Of a stretch of 64,000 nt of DNA, positions 1 to 7,562 are shown in pieces. The notes below the pieces were generated by a model, which saw nothing but the letters and a program-made list of their open reading frames with translations, searched no databases and was not told the origin of the DNA. The stretch's first letter is position 1. Every line of letters begins with the position of its first letter. The stretch comes from Chthoniobacteraceae bacterium (GTDB lineage Bacteria > Verrucomicrobiota > Verrucomicrobiia > Chthoniobacterales > Chthoniobacteraceae). The stretch lies in the NCBI GenBank assembly GCA_947476045.1, contig CANJNZ010000010.1, forward strand, positions 1 through 64,000. Reading direction: 5' to 3'. The position numbers and the translations under genes are program-made.

Positions 1-222
1 ATTGGCGCGTAGCGCCAGCAACAACGGTAGCCGTGTGCAAGGAGCGAAGCGACGCAGCCCACGGATTCGACGCAGGCATCCATGCACCGCGTATGCGGTG
101 CGACAGACGGTGGTGCGTGAGTGGTCGCGCCGACTACGCGGCGCTTTGCATTTTTCTCCTTTCCGTGGGTTTCGCTGCGCTTCACCCACGGCTACCATCG
201 TGGCTGGCGCTACGCGCCATTT
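1..222. repeat. Structured inverted-repeat element (REP/RAYT-like)
   Basis: No convincing gene lies in the first 314 bases. The ends, 1-35 and about 187-221, are imperfect reverse complements that share the small palindrome TGGCGCGTAGCGCCA in near-identical form. Inside are further hairpins: caccgc/gcggtg at 85-100 with a 4-nt loop, and ccgtgggt/acccacgg at 163-191. The stretch 40-66 is also similar to the reverse complement of 162-183. The nested symmetry suggests a dispersed palindromic element of the kind mobilised by REP-associated tyrosine transposases, but no transposase is present here. Other copies in the genome cannot be seen from this window. Confidence 0.55.
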
Positions 223-314
223 GGCGGCCTGACTGTAGAAATCGTATTAGCCAGCCAGGCGCGATGAACTTTCTCGACCTTTCGCGTTTTTTGCGGGAAT
301 CAATCAGTGATTCC

Positions 315-1211
315 TTAGCAGGCGAAAATCTTATCCGTGCGCTCGGCGAGGAACTTCAACCGGGCAGCGTCGCCGCCTCCGACTTCGAGGATGCCGTAGC
401 CTTCGTAGCCGACTTCATCGAGGGCTTTCATCACGGCGGGCCAGTCGTTTTCTCCCTCCATTAATTCCACCTCGAAGCCGGCGAAGGGGCCGTGTTTGTC
501 GCGCTTGGAGCGGCTGTATTCTTTGATGTGGAGGTTGAAGAGATGTTTCTTCCCGAGGGTGCGGACCCAGTGTTCGGGCCAGCCGAAGGTGACGCAGTTG
601 CCGATGTCGAAATGCCAGCCGACCCACGGGCTGTTGATTTCTTCGAGGTAGCGTTTGGCGGCGACGGGTTCGTTGATGAAGCGGTTCCAGACGTTTTCGA
701 CAGCGATGGCGCACTTGGATTGCTCGGCGGTTTCGATGCAACGCTTGATGCCTTCGATGCTGCGCTCCCAGCACTGCTCGTAGGTCACGTCTTTTTCCAC
801 CGTGCCGGGGACGAGCAGGACGCGCTTGCAGCCGATTTCGCCGCCTTGTTTGAGCGCAAACTTGAGTCCGTTGACAGTGCGCTCGCGCTTACCCGGATCG
901 GGTGAACTGAGCGGGAAACTCCAGTGCGGTGTGCAAATGATGCCCGCGACTTCCAGTCCGCTCGCATCCCTTGCCTCGATGATTTTTTCCGTCGTGAGTC
1001 CGTCGTCGGGCAGGTTGAGTTCGATGCCATCGAAACCTGCATCTCTGATCGTCTTGAAGCGATCCGTGAGCGAGCCCTTGACGTTGCACATCCCGAGATT
1101 CACCGCTTTTTTCAGCTTCGGGCGCTTTTTCGCGGGGGCGTCCTGTGCGTTGGAAAAGAGCGCGCTGCCTGCGAGGGCTGCGCTGCTGGCGAGGAATGTG
1201 CGGCGGTTCAT
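315..1211 (-). CDS. Exported TIM-barrel sugar phosphate isomerase/epimerase-like protein
   Basis: This 298-residue protein belongs to the xylose isomerase-like TIM-barrel (AP endonuclease 2) superfamily, whose members isomerise or epimerise sugars at a metal centre. The N-terminus, MNRRTFLASSAALAGSALF, carries a twin-Arg-like RRTF motif followed by a hydrophobic stretch, so export by Tat is likely. Family features are GFDGIELNLPDDG near residue 60, AIAVENVWNRF near 170, WVGWHFDIGNC near 197, HIKEY near 228 and GILEVGGGD near 273, with Glu, Asp and His residues placed as metal ligands. It lies 18 nt after the oxidoreductase gene on the same strand, a pairing common in sugar or inositol catabolism of PVC bacteria. 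The substrate cannot be told. Confidence 0.85.
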   Translation of the reverse strand: MNRRTFLASSAALAGSALFSNAQDAPAKKRPKLKKAVNLGMCNVKGSLTDRFKTIRDAGFDGIELNLPDDGLTTEKIIEARDASGLEVAGIICTPHWSFPLSSPDPGKRERTVNGLKFALKQGGEIGCKRVLLVPGTVEKDVTYEQCWERSIEGIKRCIETAEQSKCAIAVENVWNRFINEPVAAKRYLEEINSPWVGWHFDIGNCVTFGWPEHWVRTLGKKHLFNLHIKEYSRSKRDKHGPFAGFEVELMEGENDWPAVMKALDEVGYEGYGILEVGGGDAARLKFLAERTDKIFAC

Positions 1212-1229
1212 GTGGATGATGTGCGCGGG

Positions 1230-2564
1230 TTACGCGGGGAGTTTGTAACGGCCCGGCATCGGCACTTGGTGGGCGGGCATCTTGGTGTCCATTTGAAGGG
1301 CATTCATGTCCACCGGTGTCCAAGTTTCGTTGGAATCAACGACGTCGTCCCACTCGATGGTGCGGCCCGAGTAGGCGCTCATGCGACCCATGATGGCGAG
1401 GCGTGAGCTGTGTGCGAGTTGCTCGCCCATGTTCACGGGTTTGCCGGCGCGGATGCTTTCGATGAGTTCCTTGTGCTCCTGCACATACATGAGGTTTTTT
1501 TCGCCGGGAGCGGTGCCGTCTGCTGAACCGTTCTTTTCGTAAAGCCAGCGTTTGCCGTCGGCGGTGTCGAGGACGTGGAGCGGCTTGAAGCCGTTGACCT
1601 GCCCGGTGCCGCTTGAGCCGATGATGTAGTCGGCGTTTTCATTGGAGCAACCGGCCTGCTGTCGTGCAAAAATGAACCCGCGTCCGCCGCCGGGGAATTC
1701 ATACATCACTGCGAAGTGGTCATACACGTTGCCGAATTCCGGCTCGACGCGTTGCTGGCGTCCGCCGAGTGCGGTGCATTTCACAGGCGGCACGTCTTTA
1801 AATGCCCAGCTCATTTTATCCACGCTGTGCACGGCTTGCTCGACGAGATGATCGCCGGAGAGCCATGTGTAATAGAGCCAGTTGCGGAGCTGGTATTCTA
1901 CATCGGTCCAGTCCGGCTTGCGCTCGTGCGGCGCCCATGGGCTGCTCGTGAGGTAGGTGCCGTAGTAGGCGCGGATGTCGCCGATGAAACCCGCGTGCAT
2001 CTTCGCCCAAGTCGCCCGCTCGGCGAAATTGTAGCGCCAGCAAAAGCCCGTCTGAATCGCGAGATTCTTCTCCTTTGCCTTCTTCACGGCTTCCAGCGCA
2101 TGGCGGATTGCCGGGGCGTCCACGCCGAGTGGCTTTTCACAAAAGACGTTCTTGCCCGCGTTGATGGCCTTGTGGAGATGCGCGGGGCGGAATCCGGGAG
2201 GCGTGGTGAGGAGGACGATATCAATGTCCGTCGCGAGCACCTTATCAATCGCGTCCAGACCGACGAACCGCTGATTGTCCGGCACTTTCACCTGATCAGG
2301 CTTCGCGGTCTTGATGTTGTTGTAGCTCGTCTCGAGTTTGTCCGCATGGACATCGCCCATCGCCACGAGCACCACGTTCGGATCAGCGTTCATCGAGTCC
2401 GTAAGTGCGCCACCGCCACGACCACCGCAGCCGACGATGCCGATCTTGATGGCCTTCGCGGCCTGCGCATTGACGATGTGCGGGAAAGCAAGGACGGCCC
2501 CGCTAGCGAGCGCGGTGCGGCCAAGGAAGGAGCGACGTGTGACTGGATTGGTGGGTGTGTTCAT
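1230..2564 (-). CDS. Tat-exported Gfo/Idh/MocA family oxidoreductase
   Basis: This is an NAD(P)-dependent sugar or inositol dehydrogenase-like protein of 444 residues. The ATG at 2564 is chosen because MNTPTNPVTRRSFLGRTALA is a textbook twin-arginine signal (RRSFLG plus hydrophobic segment). The frame stays open upstream to 2705, but that extension looks like leader sequence. After the signal come a Rossmann motif (IGIVGCGGRGGG), the EKPLG motif around residue 145 typical of the family (the Lys is the usual catalytic residue), and the C-terminal alpha/beta domain. The next gene downstream encodes an exported sugar isomerase-like protein, so the two probably act together outside the cytoplasm. 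The substrate is unknown. Confidence 0.88.
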   Translation of the reverse strand: MNTPTNPVTRRSFLGRTALASGAVLAFPHIVNAQAAKAIKIGIVGCGGRGGGALTDSMNADPNVVLVAMGDVHADKLETSYNNIKTAKPDQVKVPDNQRFVGLDAIDKVLATDIDIVLLTTPPGFRPAHLHKAINAGKNVFCEKPLGVDAPAIRHALEAVKKAKEKNLAIQTGFCWRYNFAERATWAKMHAGFIGDIRAYYGTYLTSSPWAPHERKPDWTDVEYQLRNWLYYTWLSGDHLVEQAVHSVDKMSWAFKDVPPVKCTALGGRQQRVEPEFGNVYDHFAVMYEFPGGGRGFIFARQQAGCSNENADYIIGSSGTGQVNGFKPLHVLDTADGKRWLYEKNGSADGTAPGEKNLMYVQEHKELIESIRAGKPVNMGEQLAHSSRLAIMGRMSAYSGRTIEWDDVVDSNETWTPVDMNALQMDTKMPAHQVPMPGRYKLPA

Positions 2565-2697
2565 GTGCGTTTGGAAAAGAGGCGGTGAAATTAGTGGCGA
2601 CGCGACGCATGTCGAGCGCAGCATTCGCGGAAAGTGAAACCGTGCGCCCCCGGAAGTCTTTGCGGAAATTTGCAGGAAAAGATACGGGACTTTTTGT

Positions 2698-2733
2698 TTG
2701 CACAATGCGGATGTGCCGCTAGTTTGCGCGCCC
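2698..2733 (+). promoter_or_regulatory. Putative rpmE promoter with GCGCCC discriminator
   Basis: TTGCAC at 2698-2703 could be the -35, followed by a 16-nt spacer, TAGTTT at 2720-2725 as the -10, and GCGCCC at 2728-2733. The start codon is 17 nt further on. The same arrangement precedes typA, tRNA-Gln and tRNA-Leu in this window. A GC-rich discriminator of this form is known from stringently controlled promoters in Escherichia coli; its role here is inferred. Confidence 0.5.
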
Positions 2734-2749
2734 TTTTCCGCACATCACT

Positions 2750-2980
2750 ATGAAAGCCGACATCCATCCTGACTACAAAGAGACAACCATCCACTGCGCT
2801 TGCGGTGCCAGCTATCGCACCAGTTCGACACGCCGCGATTTGAAAGTCGGTATCTGTGCATCCTGCCATCCTTTCTTCACGGGCGAGCAGAAATTTGTGG
2901 ATACCGCAGGCCGCATCGAGAAGTTCTCGAAGCGCTACGGCACTGCGCCTCTTCGTGCGACGAAGGCCGTCAAGGCCTAG
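2750..2980 (+). CDS. rpmE: 50S ribosomal protein L31
   Basis: L31 is a small protein of the large ribosomal subunit central protuberance. The 76-residue product starts [19 protein letters not shown] and has the zinc-binding (C+) form: Cys16, Cys18, Cys36 and Cys39. It also has the conserved SCHPFFTG segment and KRY near residue 60. No clear Shine-Dalgarno sequence precedes the ATG; the leader is pyrimidine-rich (cccttttcc). prfA follows 69 nt downstream on the same strand, a common bacterial neighbour pair, with a hairpin between them. Confidence 0.97.
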   Translation: MKADIHPDYKETTIHCACGASYRTSSTRRDLKVGICASCHPFFTGEQKFVDTAGRIEKFSKRYGTAPLRATKAVKA

Positions 2981-3003
2981 CTCGTTCCAATTTGATTTCT
3001 GAG

Positions 3004-3043
3004 ACGGTGGAGGCGCTGTTGCGTTTCCACCGTTTCGTCTTTC
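3004..3043 (+). terminator. Hairpin between rpmE and prfA
   Basis: acggtgga at 3004-3011 pairs with tccaccgt at 3026-3033, an 8-bp stem with a 14-nt loop, followed by a T-rich tract (ttcgtctttcc). It may end or attenuate rpmE transcription before prfA. The T-tract is interrupted, so it is a weak terminator at best. Confidence 0.45.
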
Positions 3044-3049
3044 CTGCAC

Positions 3050-4123
3050 ATGGATTTTGCACCGCTCATTGCCCGAAAACGCGAACGCTTGCTTGAAATC
3101 GAGAAGGCCATCTCCGAGCCGAATCTCTACGACAACCCGAAGCGTGCGCAGGAGCTTTTGCGTGAAAACACCCGACTGAAGCAGACAGTGGCGACGTGGG
3201 ATGCTTTTGAAAAAACGGCCCGCGAGTATTCCGAGAACCTCGAAATGGCGAAGGGCACGGATGAACTGGCCGAGATGGCGCAGGCGGAATTGCCGGAGTT
3301 GGAAAAGCGCACCAAGCAGTTGGAGCGCGAGGTGCAGGTGACTCTGCTGCCGCCCGACCCGAACGAGGACCGCGACGCCATCATGGAAATCCGCGCGGGC
3401 ACAGGCGGTGACGAGGCCGCGATTTTTGCGGCGGACCTTTACCGGATGTATCTGCGCTACGCGGAAACGGCGGGGCTGACGATTGAGAGCATCGAAAGCA
3501 GCCCGAGTGTGCTCGGCGGTTATCGCGAGATTATTTTCAAAGTGAGCGGCGAGAATGTATTTCGGAAGCTGCGCTACGAAAGCGGCGTGCATCGCGTGCA
3601 GCGCGTGCCGGCGACCGAGGCGCAGGGGCGCATTCACACGAGTGCGGCGACGGTGGCAGTGCTGCCCGAGGCCGAGGAGGTGGACTTTGAACTCAAGCAG
3701 GATGACCTGCGCATCGAGGTCTGCCGCTCCGGCGGGCCGGGAGGGCAGGGGGTGAATACGACCGACTCCGCCGTGCAAATCATGCACATCCCCACGGGGA
3801 CGATTGTGCGCTGTCAGGACGGACGCTCCCAGTTGAAGAACAAGGAAAAGGCGATGGTGGTTTTGCGTTCACGTTTGCTGGAAAAAAAGCAGCGCGAAGA
3901 GGCCGAGAAGCACGCCGCCGCACGCAAGAGCCAGGTCGGCGGCGGAGATCGCTCGGAAAAAATCCGCACCTACAATTATCCGCAGAACCGCGTGACCGAT
4001 CACCGCATCGAGATGACGCTCTACAATCTGGATCGCTTCATGGAAGGCGAAGTGCAGCAGATGTTCGACGCCCTCGCGCAAGCCGACCTCGACGAACGCC
4101 TCGCCGCCGCGAGCATCGAGTAG
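3050..4123 (+). CDS. prfA: Peptide chain release factor 1
   Basis: RF1 recognises UAA and UAG in the ribosomal A site and triggers peptide release. The 357-residue length is normal. The codon-recognition tripeptide is PAT (187-189), which marks RF1 rather than RF2. The universal GGQ is at 231-233 within RSGGPGGQGVNTTDSA, whose Gln is the usual methylation target. The methylase gene prmC/hemK, often next to prfA, is not adjacent here. The ATG has no obvious Shine-Dalgarno sequence. Confidence 0.97.
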   Translation: MDFAPLIARKRERLLEIEKAISEPNLYDNPKRAQELLRENTRLKQTVATWDAFEKTAREYSENLEMAKGTDELAEMAQAELPELEKRTKQLEREVQVTLLPPDPNEDRDAIMEIRAGTGGDEAAIFAADLYRMYLRYAETAGLTIESIESSPSVLGGYREIIFKVSGENVFRKLRYESGVHRVQRVPATEAQGRIHTSAATVAVLPEAEEVDFELKQDDLRIEVCRSGGPGGQGVNTTDSAVQIMHIPTGTIVRCQDGRSQLKNKEKAMVVLRSRLLEKKQREEAEKHAAARKSQVGGGDRSEKIRTYNYPQNRVTDHRIEMTLYNLDRFMEGEVQQMFDALAQADLDERLAAASIE

Positions 4124-4129
4124 CCCACG

Positions 4130-4810
4130 CTACTTCCTGCGCTCGATGATTTCGGAGGCGAAGCGGGTTTTTACGATGCTGTTCTCGGGGCAGACGCCGC
4201 GCCATTGGGTGCCGGGGTAGAGGATGGTGTCGCGGCCAATGAGCGAGCCGGGGTTGAGGACGGAGTTGCAGCCGATCTCCGCGCGGTCGCCGATGATTGC
4301 GCCGAATTTTTTCAGGCCGGTGGGGAGTAGTCGCTCTGCGGTAGGGATGGTGATTTCGCCGTGGTCAAGTTTCACGTTGCTGAGCACCACGCCTGCGCCG
4401 AGGTGGGCGCGGAAGCCGAGGATGGAGTCGCCGACGTAGTTGAAATGCGGCACCTGCGCTTCGTCGAAGATGATGCAGTTTTTGAACTCGCACGAATTGC
4501 CGAGCACGCAGCCGCTGCCGACGATGACGTTTTCGCGGATGTAGCATCCGTTGCGGATTTCGCAGCCCTCGCCGATCCACGCGGGGCCTTTGATCATCGC
4601 GCCCTGCTCGATGACTGCGCCTTTTCCCACGAAAACTGCGCCGCTGATGAATGGCTTGCCGATGAGTTTGCCGAGAATCTGCGGCTTCAAACGGAATTGC
4701 AGGTAGCTCGGGATTTGTTTCAGCGCGTCCCAGACGTTCACGGAATTGTCGAAGAGCATCCGGTGCTCGGTGCGATTGAGGTCGAGGTATTGTGAAGGTG
4801 CGAAATTCAT
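4130..4810 (-). CDS. Left-handed beta-helix (hexapeptide) acyltransferase-like protein
   Basis: The 226-residue product has the imperfect hexapeptide repeats of left-handed beta-helix acyl- and nucleotidyltransferases from about residue 50 to 200, for example IGEGCEIRNGCYI, NVIVGSGCVLGNS and IGDRAEIGCNSVLNPGSLIG. The family resembles the C-terminal domain of GlmU and sugar-nucleotide acetyltransferases, but no N-terminal nucleotidyltransferase domain is present. The start at 4810 (MNFAPSQYLDLNRTEHR) is preferred over upstream codons in the same frame, whose sequence looks non-coding. It ends 7 nt from prfA, tail to tail. Substrate unknown. Confidence 0.75.
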   Translation of the reverse strand: MNFAPSQYLDLNRTEHRMLFDNSVNVWDALKQIPSYLQFRLKPQILGKLIGKPFISGAVFVGKGAVIEQGAMIKGPAWIGEGCEIRNGCYIRENVIVGSGCVLGNSCEFKNCIIFDEAQVPHFNYVGDSILGFRAHLGAGVVLSNVKLDHGEITIPTAERLLPTGLKKFGAIIGDRAEIGCNSVLNPGSLIGRDTILYPGTQWRGVCPENSIVKTRFASEIIERRK

Positions 4811-4893
4811 CGTGGTTTGCGAGGCGTGGGGCGTAGCGGCGTGTCCATTGGAAAGCAAGGTCGCGCTGCTATGGCTCAACAACTTGCGGGAAA

Positions 4894-5439
4894 TCAGACG
4901 CTGAGTGCGGTCTTCGTTTCGCCGAGTTGCGCCGTCCATTTCTCGAGGAAGGTGAGCGTCGCTAGAATTTTTGCGAAAGCTTCGGGTGGCTGGCCGGGCG
5001 TGCGGATGGCGGCGTGCGATGTCGCGATGCGTGCGGAGATTTCGCCTGCGATTTTATCCAGGCGGGAGAGAAGGGTGATGCGTTCACTTTCCATGAGCGC
5101 GCGGGCGAGCGTGGCTGCGGAGTTGCGTCGGGCGATGAGACTCTGCGCCGACTGGCGGGCGTCGGCGATTTCCATGAAGAGGTCGCCGAGGTCTGTCGGT
5201 GTGCGCTCGGCGATGGCTAGGACGCCGGGATGTTCGAGGGAGAGAAAGTGGCGGAGGCAAGCCGCAGGCTCGCGCAGCGTCTGCCATGCGGTGTTCAGTT
5301 CCGAAAATGCGGATGTGCTGCCGCTGGAGGTGTCGGGGTGGTGAATGGCCGCAAGCCGGTGGAAGTGCTCTTTTAGGAGGGCGTCATCAATCCACGGTTG
5401 GCGTGTGATTTCGAGGATCTGAAAGCAATCGAGAGCCAC
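4894..5439 (-). CDS. hscB: HscB-like J-domain co-chaperone for iron-sulfur assembly
   Basis: The 181-residue protein begins with a J-domain-like segment that holds the diagnostic HPD tripeptide (residues 34-36, in AAIHHPDTS). A helical C-terminal half follows, as in HscB, which delivers the IscU scaffold to the Hsp70 HscA. The start is GTG at 5439, 10 nt after the end of the IscA-type gene, so the two are probably cotranscribed. No iscS, iscU or hscA is present in the window. A generic DnaJ-like protein is the main alternative, but the length, layout and iron-sulfur neighbour favour HscB. Confidence 0.75.
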   Translation of the reverse strand: MALDCFQILEITRQPWIDDALLKEHFHRLAAIHHPDTSSGSTSAFSELNTAWQTLREPAACLRHFLSLEHPGVLAIAERTPTDLGDLFMEIADARQSAQSLIARRNSAATLARALMESERITLLSRLDKIAGEISARIATSHAAIRTPGQPPEAFAKILATLTFLEKWTAQLGETKTALSV

Positions 5440-5449
5440 GGGATTTTGG

Positions 5450-5833
5450 CTAGGCCGCGAAGCTCTCGCCGCACGAGCAGTGCGCTTCGGCGTTCGGGTT
5501 CGTCACTTTGAAGCCGCCTTTTTGCAGGTCGTCGGAAAAGTCGAGGACGCTGCCGCTGACGAAGAGCGCGCTCTTTGGATCAATGACGACGCGCACGTCT
5601 TGGGACATCACCATGATGTCGCGATTCGCGGGCCCGTCCACGAGGTCCATCTTGTATTGCAAGCCGGAGCAGCCGCCGCCGATCACCGCCACACGCAGCG
5701 CGCCTTGCGGGCGTCCCTGACGTGAGAGCAGCGAGGCGAGTTTGGCTCCGGCGTGTTCCGTGAGCTTGAGCAGCTTTTCGTTGCCGAACTTGATGTTCAC
5801 GGCGGGCGCGGCGGTGTTGGTGGTATCGGACAT
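5450..5833 (-). CDS. A-type iron-sulfur carrier protein (IscA/ErpA/HesB family)
   Basis: The 127-residue protein carries the three conserved Cys residues of A-type carriers: Cys55 in GGGCSGLQY, and Cys119 and Cys121 in the C-terminal CSCGESF. These bind iron or [Fe-S] clusters for transfer to apoproteins. The N-terminal 15 residues are a low-complexity extension. Its start codon overlaps the stop of the upstream membrane-protein gene by one base (TAATG), so translation is probably coupled. The subfamily (IscA, ErpA or SufA) cannot be fixed from sequence alone. Confidence 0.92.
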   Translation of the reverse strand: MSDTTNTAAPAVNIKFGNEKLLKLTEHAGAKLASLLSRQGRPQGALRVAVIGGGCSGLQYKMDLVDGPANRDIMVMSQDVRVVIDPKSALFVSGSVLDFSDDLQKGGFKVTNPNAEAHCSCGESFAA

Positions 5834-6477
5834 TATTCAAACGGTGAGGGATGCGAGAGTCTTCTCAAGATGTAAAGCAAGCACACGAGCACCACGATGA
5901 CTGGTTCTGCAAGAAGGTAGATAAGCAGGAGAAAACGAAGGATAGACGGAATAATGCCAGTCGCATCAGGACGAAATTGCCGCGCAGTAATAATTGCAAC
6001 TCCTGCGACTAAGCCACCGATCATTCCAACTGCGATGGCTACAACCACATCGGCCATGCCAAACCCAATTTGGCTATAGACCGGCTCGCTGATGTCTCGC
6101 AACTGCCCCGTGAAGAACTGGTCAATCGAATGCAATCCCACGCATAGGATGCAAAATCCCAACATCAGCGATGCGCCGATCAAGACCATTCCGAGAAAGA
6201 AACCGCTGTCGTAACGCATCGGCCCTGGTCCGGATTCCGTGAAATCGCCCGCTGGGATATCCTCGTCATCGGTGAGTGATTCGCGTGGAGTGTTCAGTAT
6301 TTCTGGAAGAAATTCCAAATCTGTTTCGTGAATGGAGAGCACGCAGCCGGGGCCGCTGGTGCACCACAACGTAGCAGCGTTTTCATGCAGCACGTGGGTC
6401 TCGACATCATGCGTGTTGAGAAAGCCACGGATGATATGCGCCTGCGCAAAGCTTCTACACGGAAAGAGTCGGGGCAT
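5833..6477 (-). CDS. Membrane protein with DUF2007-like N-terminus
   Basis: The 214-residue product starts MPRLFPCRSFAQAHIIRGFLNTHDVETHVLHENAATLW. That pattern resembles DUF2007 putative signal-transducing domains, which have an alpha/beta fold and a short insertion-prone loop. Four hydrophobic segments follow at about residues 92-116, 138-165, 178-193 and 190-206. It overlaps dusB upstream by 23 bp and the IscA-type gene downstream by 1 bp, so it belongs to that operon. Its base composition is less GC-rich than its neighbours. Function unknown. Confidence 0.65.
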   Translation of the reverse strand: MPRLFPCRSFAQAHIIRGFLNTHDVETHVLHENAATLWCTSGPGCVLSIHETDLEFLPEILNTPRESLTDDEDIPAGDFTESGPGPMRYDSGFFLGMVLIGASLMLGFCILCVGLHSIDQFFTGQLRDISEPVYSQIGFGMADVVVAIAVGMIGGLVAGVAIITARQFRPDATGIIPSILRFLLLIYLLAEPVIVVLVCLLYILRRLSHPSPFE

Positions 6478-7468
6478 GGGATTGAGTAAAACTGTCAGCA
6501 GTCCGTGAGGCTATGTTCTCCGCAGCGATATCGTCGATCTGCGCGAGCGAGGCGACGTGGGCGAATTTTTCGCGGAGGCGTTTGGCGTCGGGCATTCCGC
6601 GCGAGTAGGCCATGAGCTGTGTGCGCATGGATTGCATGGCGTAAAGTTCGCTGCCCTGTCGCGCGGTTTCCATCGCGCAGTGGCGGCGGATGTGAGCCCA
6701 CTGCTCGTCGAGCGACGGACGGGCGAGGTGCGTGCCCGTGGCGAGGTAGTGTTTGATTTCGCGGAAAATCCACGGGTGTTGCATGGCCGATCGTCCGATC
6801 ATCGCGCCGGCGATGCGTGTGGTTTTGCGGCGCAATTCGACATCCTGTGCGGTGACGAGGTCGCCGTTGCCGATGACCGGCACGCGCACGCATTCGGCGA
6901 CCTGTGCGATGACATCCCAGTCCGCCAAGCCGCTGTAGCCCTGTTCCTTCGTGCGGCCATGCACGGCGATGGCCTGGATGCCGCAGTCTTCCAGCAGGCG
7001 CGCGGTGGTCGTGGCGTTGATCGTATCGGTGCTCCAGCCGATGCGCATTTTTGCAGTCACGGGGAAAGGCGCGACGGCTTTCACGATGGCGGATGCGATG
7101 CGCGCGAGCAGCGGGCAGTCGCGCAGGAGCGAGGAACCGCCGTTTTTGCTCACGACTTTGCTCACGGGGCAGCCGAAATTGATGTCGAGAAAATCGGGGC
7201 GCTTCCATTCGAGAACGATCCTCGCGGCCTCTGCGAGATGCTCCGGGTCTCCGCCGAAAAGCTGGATGCCCAGCGGGCGCTCGCTTTCGCTGAAGTCGAG
7301 ATACTCCATCGTGCGCTCGTTCTTTCGGAAAATGCCCTCGGCACTCACGAATTCGCTCACCATCACATCCGCGCCATACTCTTTGCAGAGCTGGCGGAAT
7401 GTCGTGTCCGTCACCCCGGCCATTGGCGCGAGGTAAAGCGGGAAGCGATCTTGAAACCACGGAAGCAT
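6455..7468 (-). CDS. dusB: tRNA-dihydrouridine synthase (DusB type)
   Basis: This FMN-dependent enzyme reduces uridines to dihydrouridine in the tRNA D-loop. The start at 7468 (MLPWFQDRFPLYLAPMAGVT) matches the family's usual N-terminus, giving 337 residues. The frame is open upstream to 7765, but that part overlaps mfd on the other strand and is not Dus-like. Signatures are LAPMAGVTD (13-21), the catalytic Cys100 in INFGCPVSKVVSKNGGSSLL, KMRIGW, AVHGRTKEQGY and VIGNGD. It is divergent from mfd, with 94 nt between the starts. Confidence 0.94.
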   Translation of the reverse strand: MLPWFQDRFPLYLAPMAGVTDTTFRQLCKEYGADVMVSEFVSAEGIFRKNERTMEYLDFSESERPLGIQLFGGDPEHLAEAARIVLEWKRPDFLDINFGCPVSKVVSKNGGSSLLRDCPLLARIASAIVKAVAPFPVTAKMRIGWSTDTINATTTARLLEDCGIQAIAVHGRTKEQGYSGLADWDVIAQVAECVRVPVIGNGDLVTAQDVELRRKTTRIAGAMIGRSAMQHPWIFREIKHYLATGTHLARPSLDEQWAHIRRHCAMETARQGSELYAMQSMRTQLMAYSRGMPDAKRLREKFAHVASLAQIDDIAAENIASRTADSFTQSHAPTLSV

Positions 7469-7562
7469 CCCGCAGCAGTAGCGCACAAATGTGCGATGGC
7501 CAAGATGTGCTTCACACGATCGCTTGCCGCAAGCGACGCTCTCAGTTTCTCTCCCGCGTCCA

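Noticed and set aside
33-464. Open frame of 143 codons on the plus strand at the window start
   Set aside because: It runs through the inverted-repeat element and then overlaps the antisense end of the isomerase gene. Its protein has no family-like features.
1230-2705. Start of the oxidoreductase at 2705
   Set aside because: The added 47 residues would precede a perfect Tat signal and overlap the putative rpmE promoter. The ATG at 2564 is preferred.
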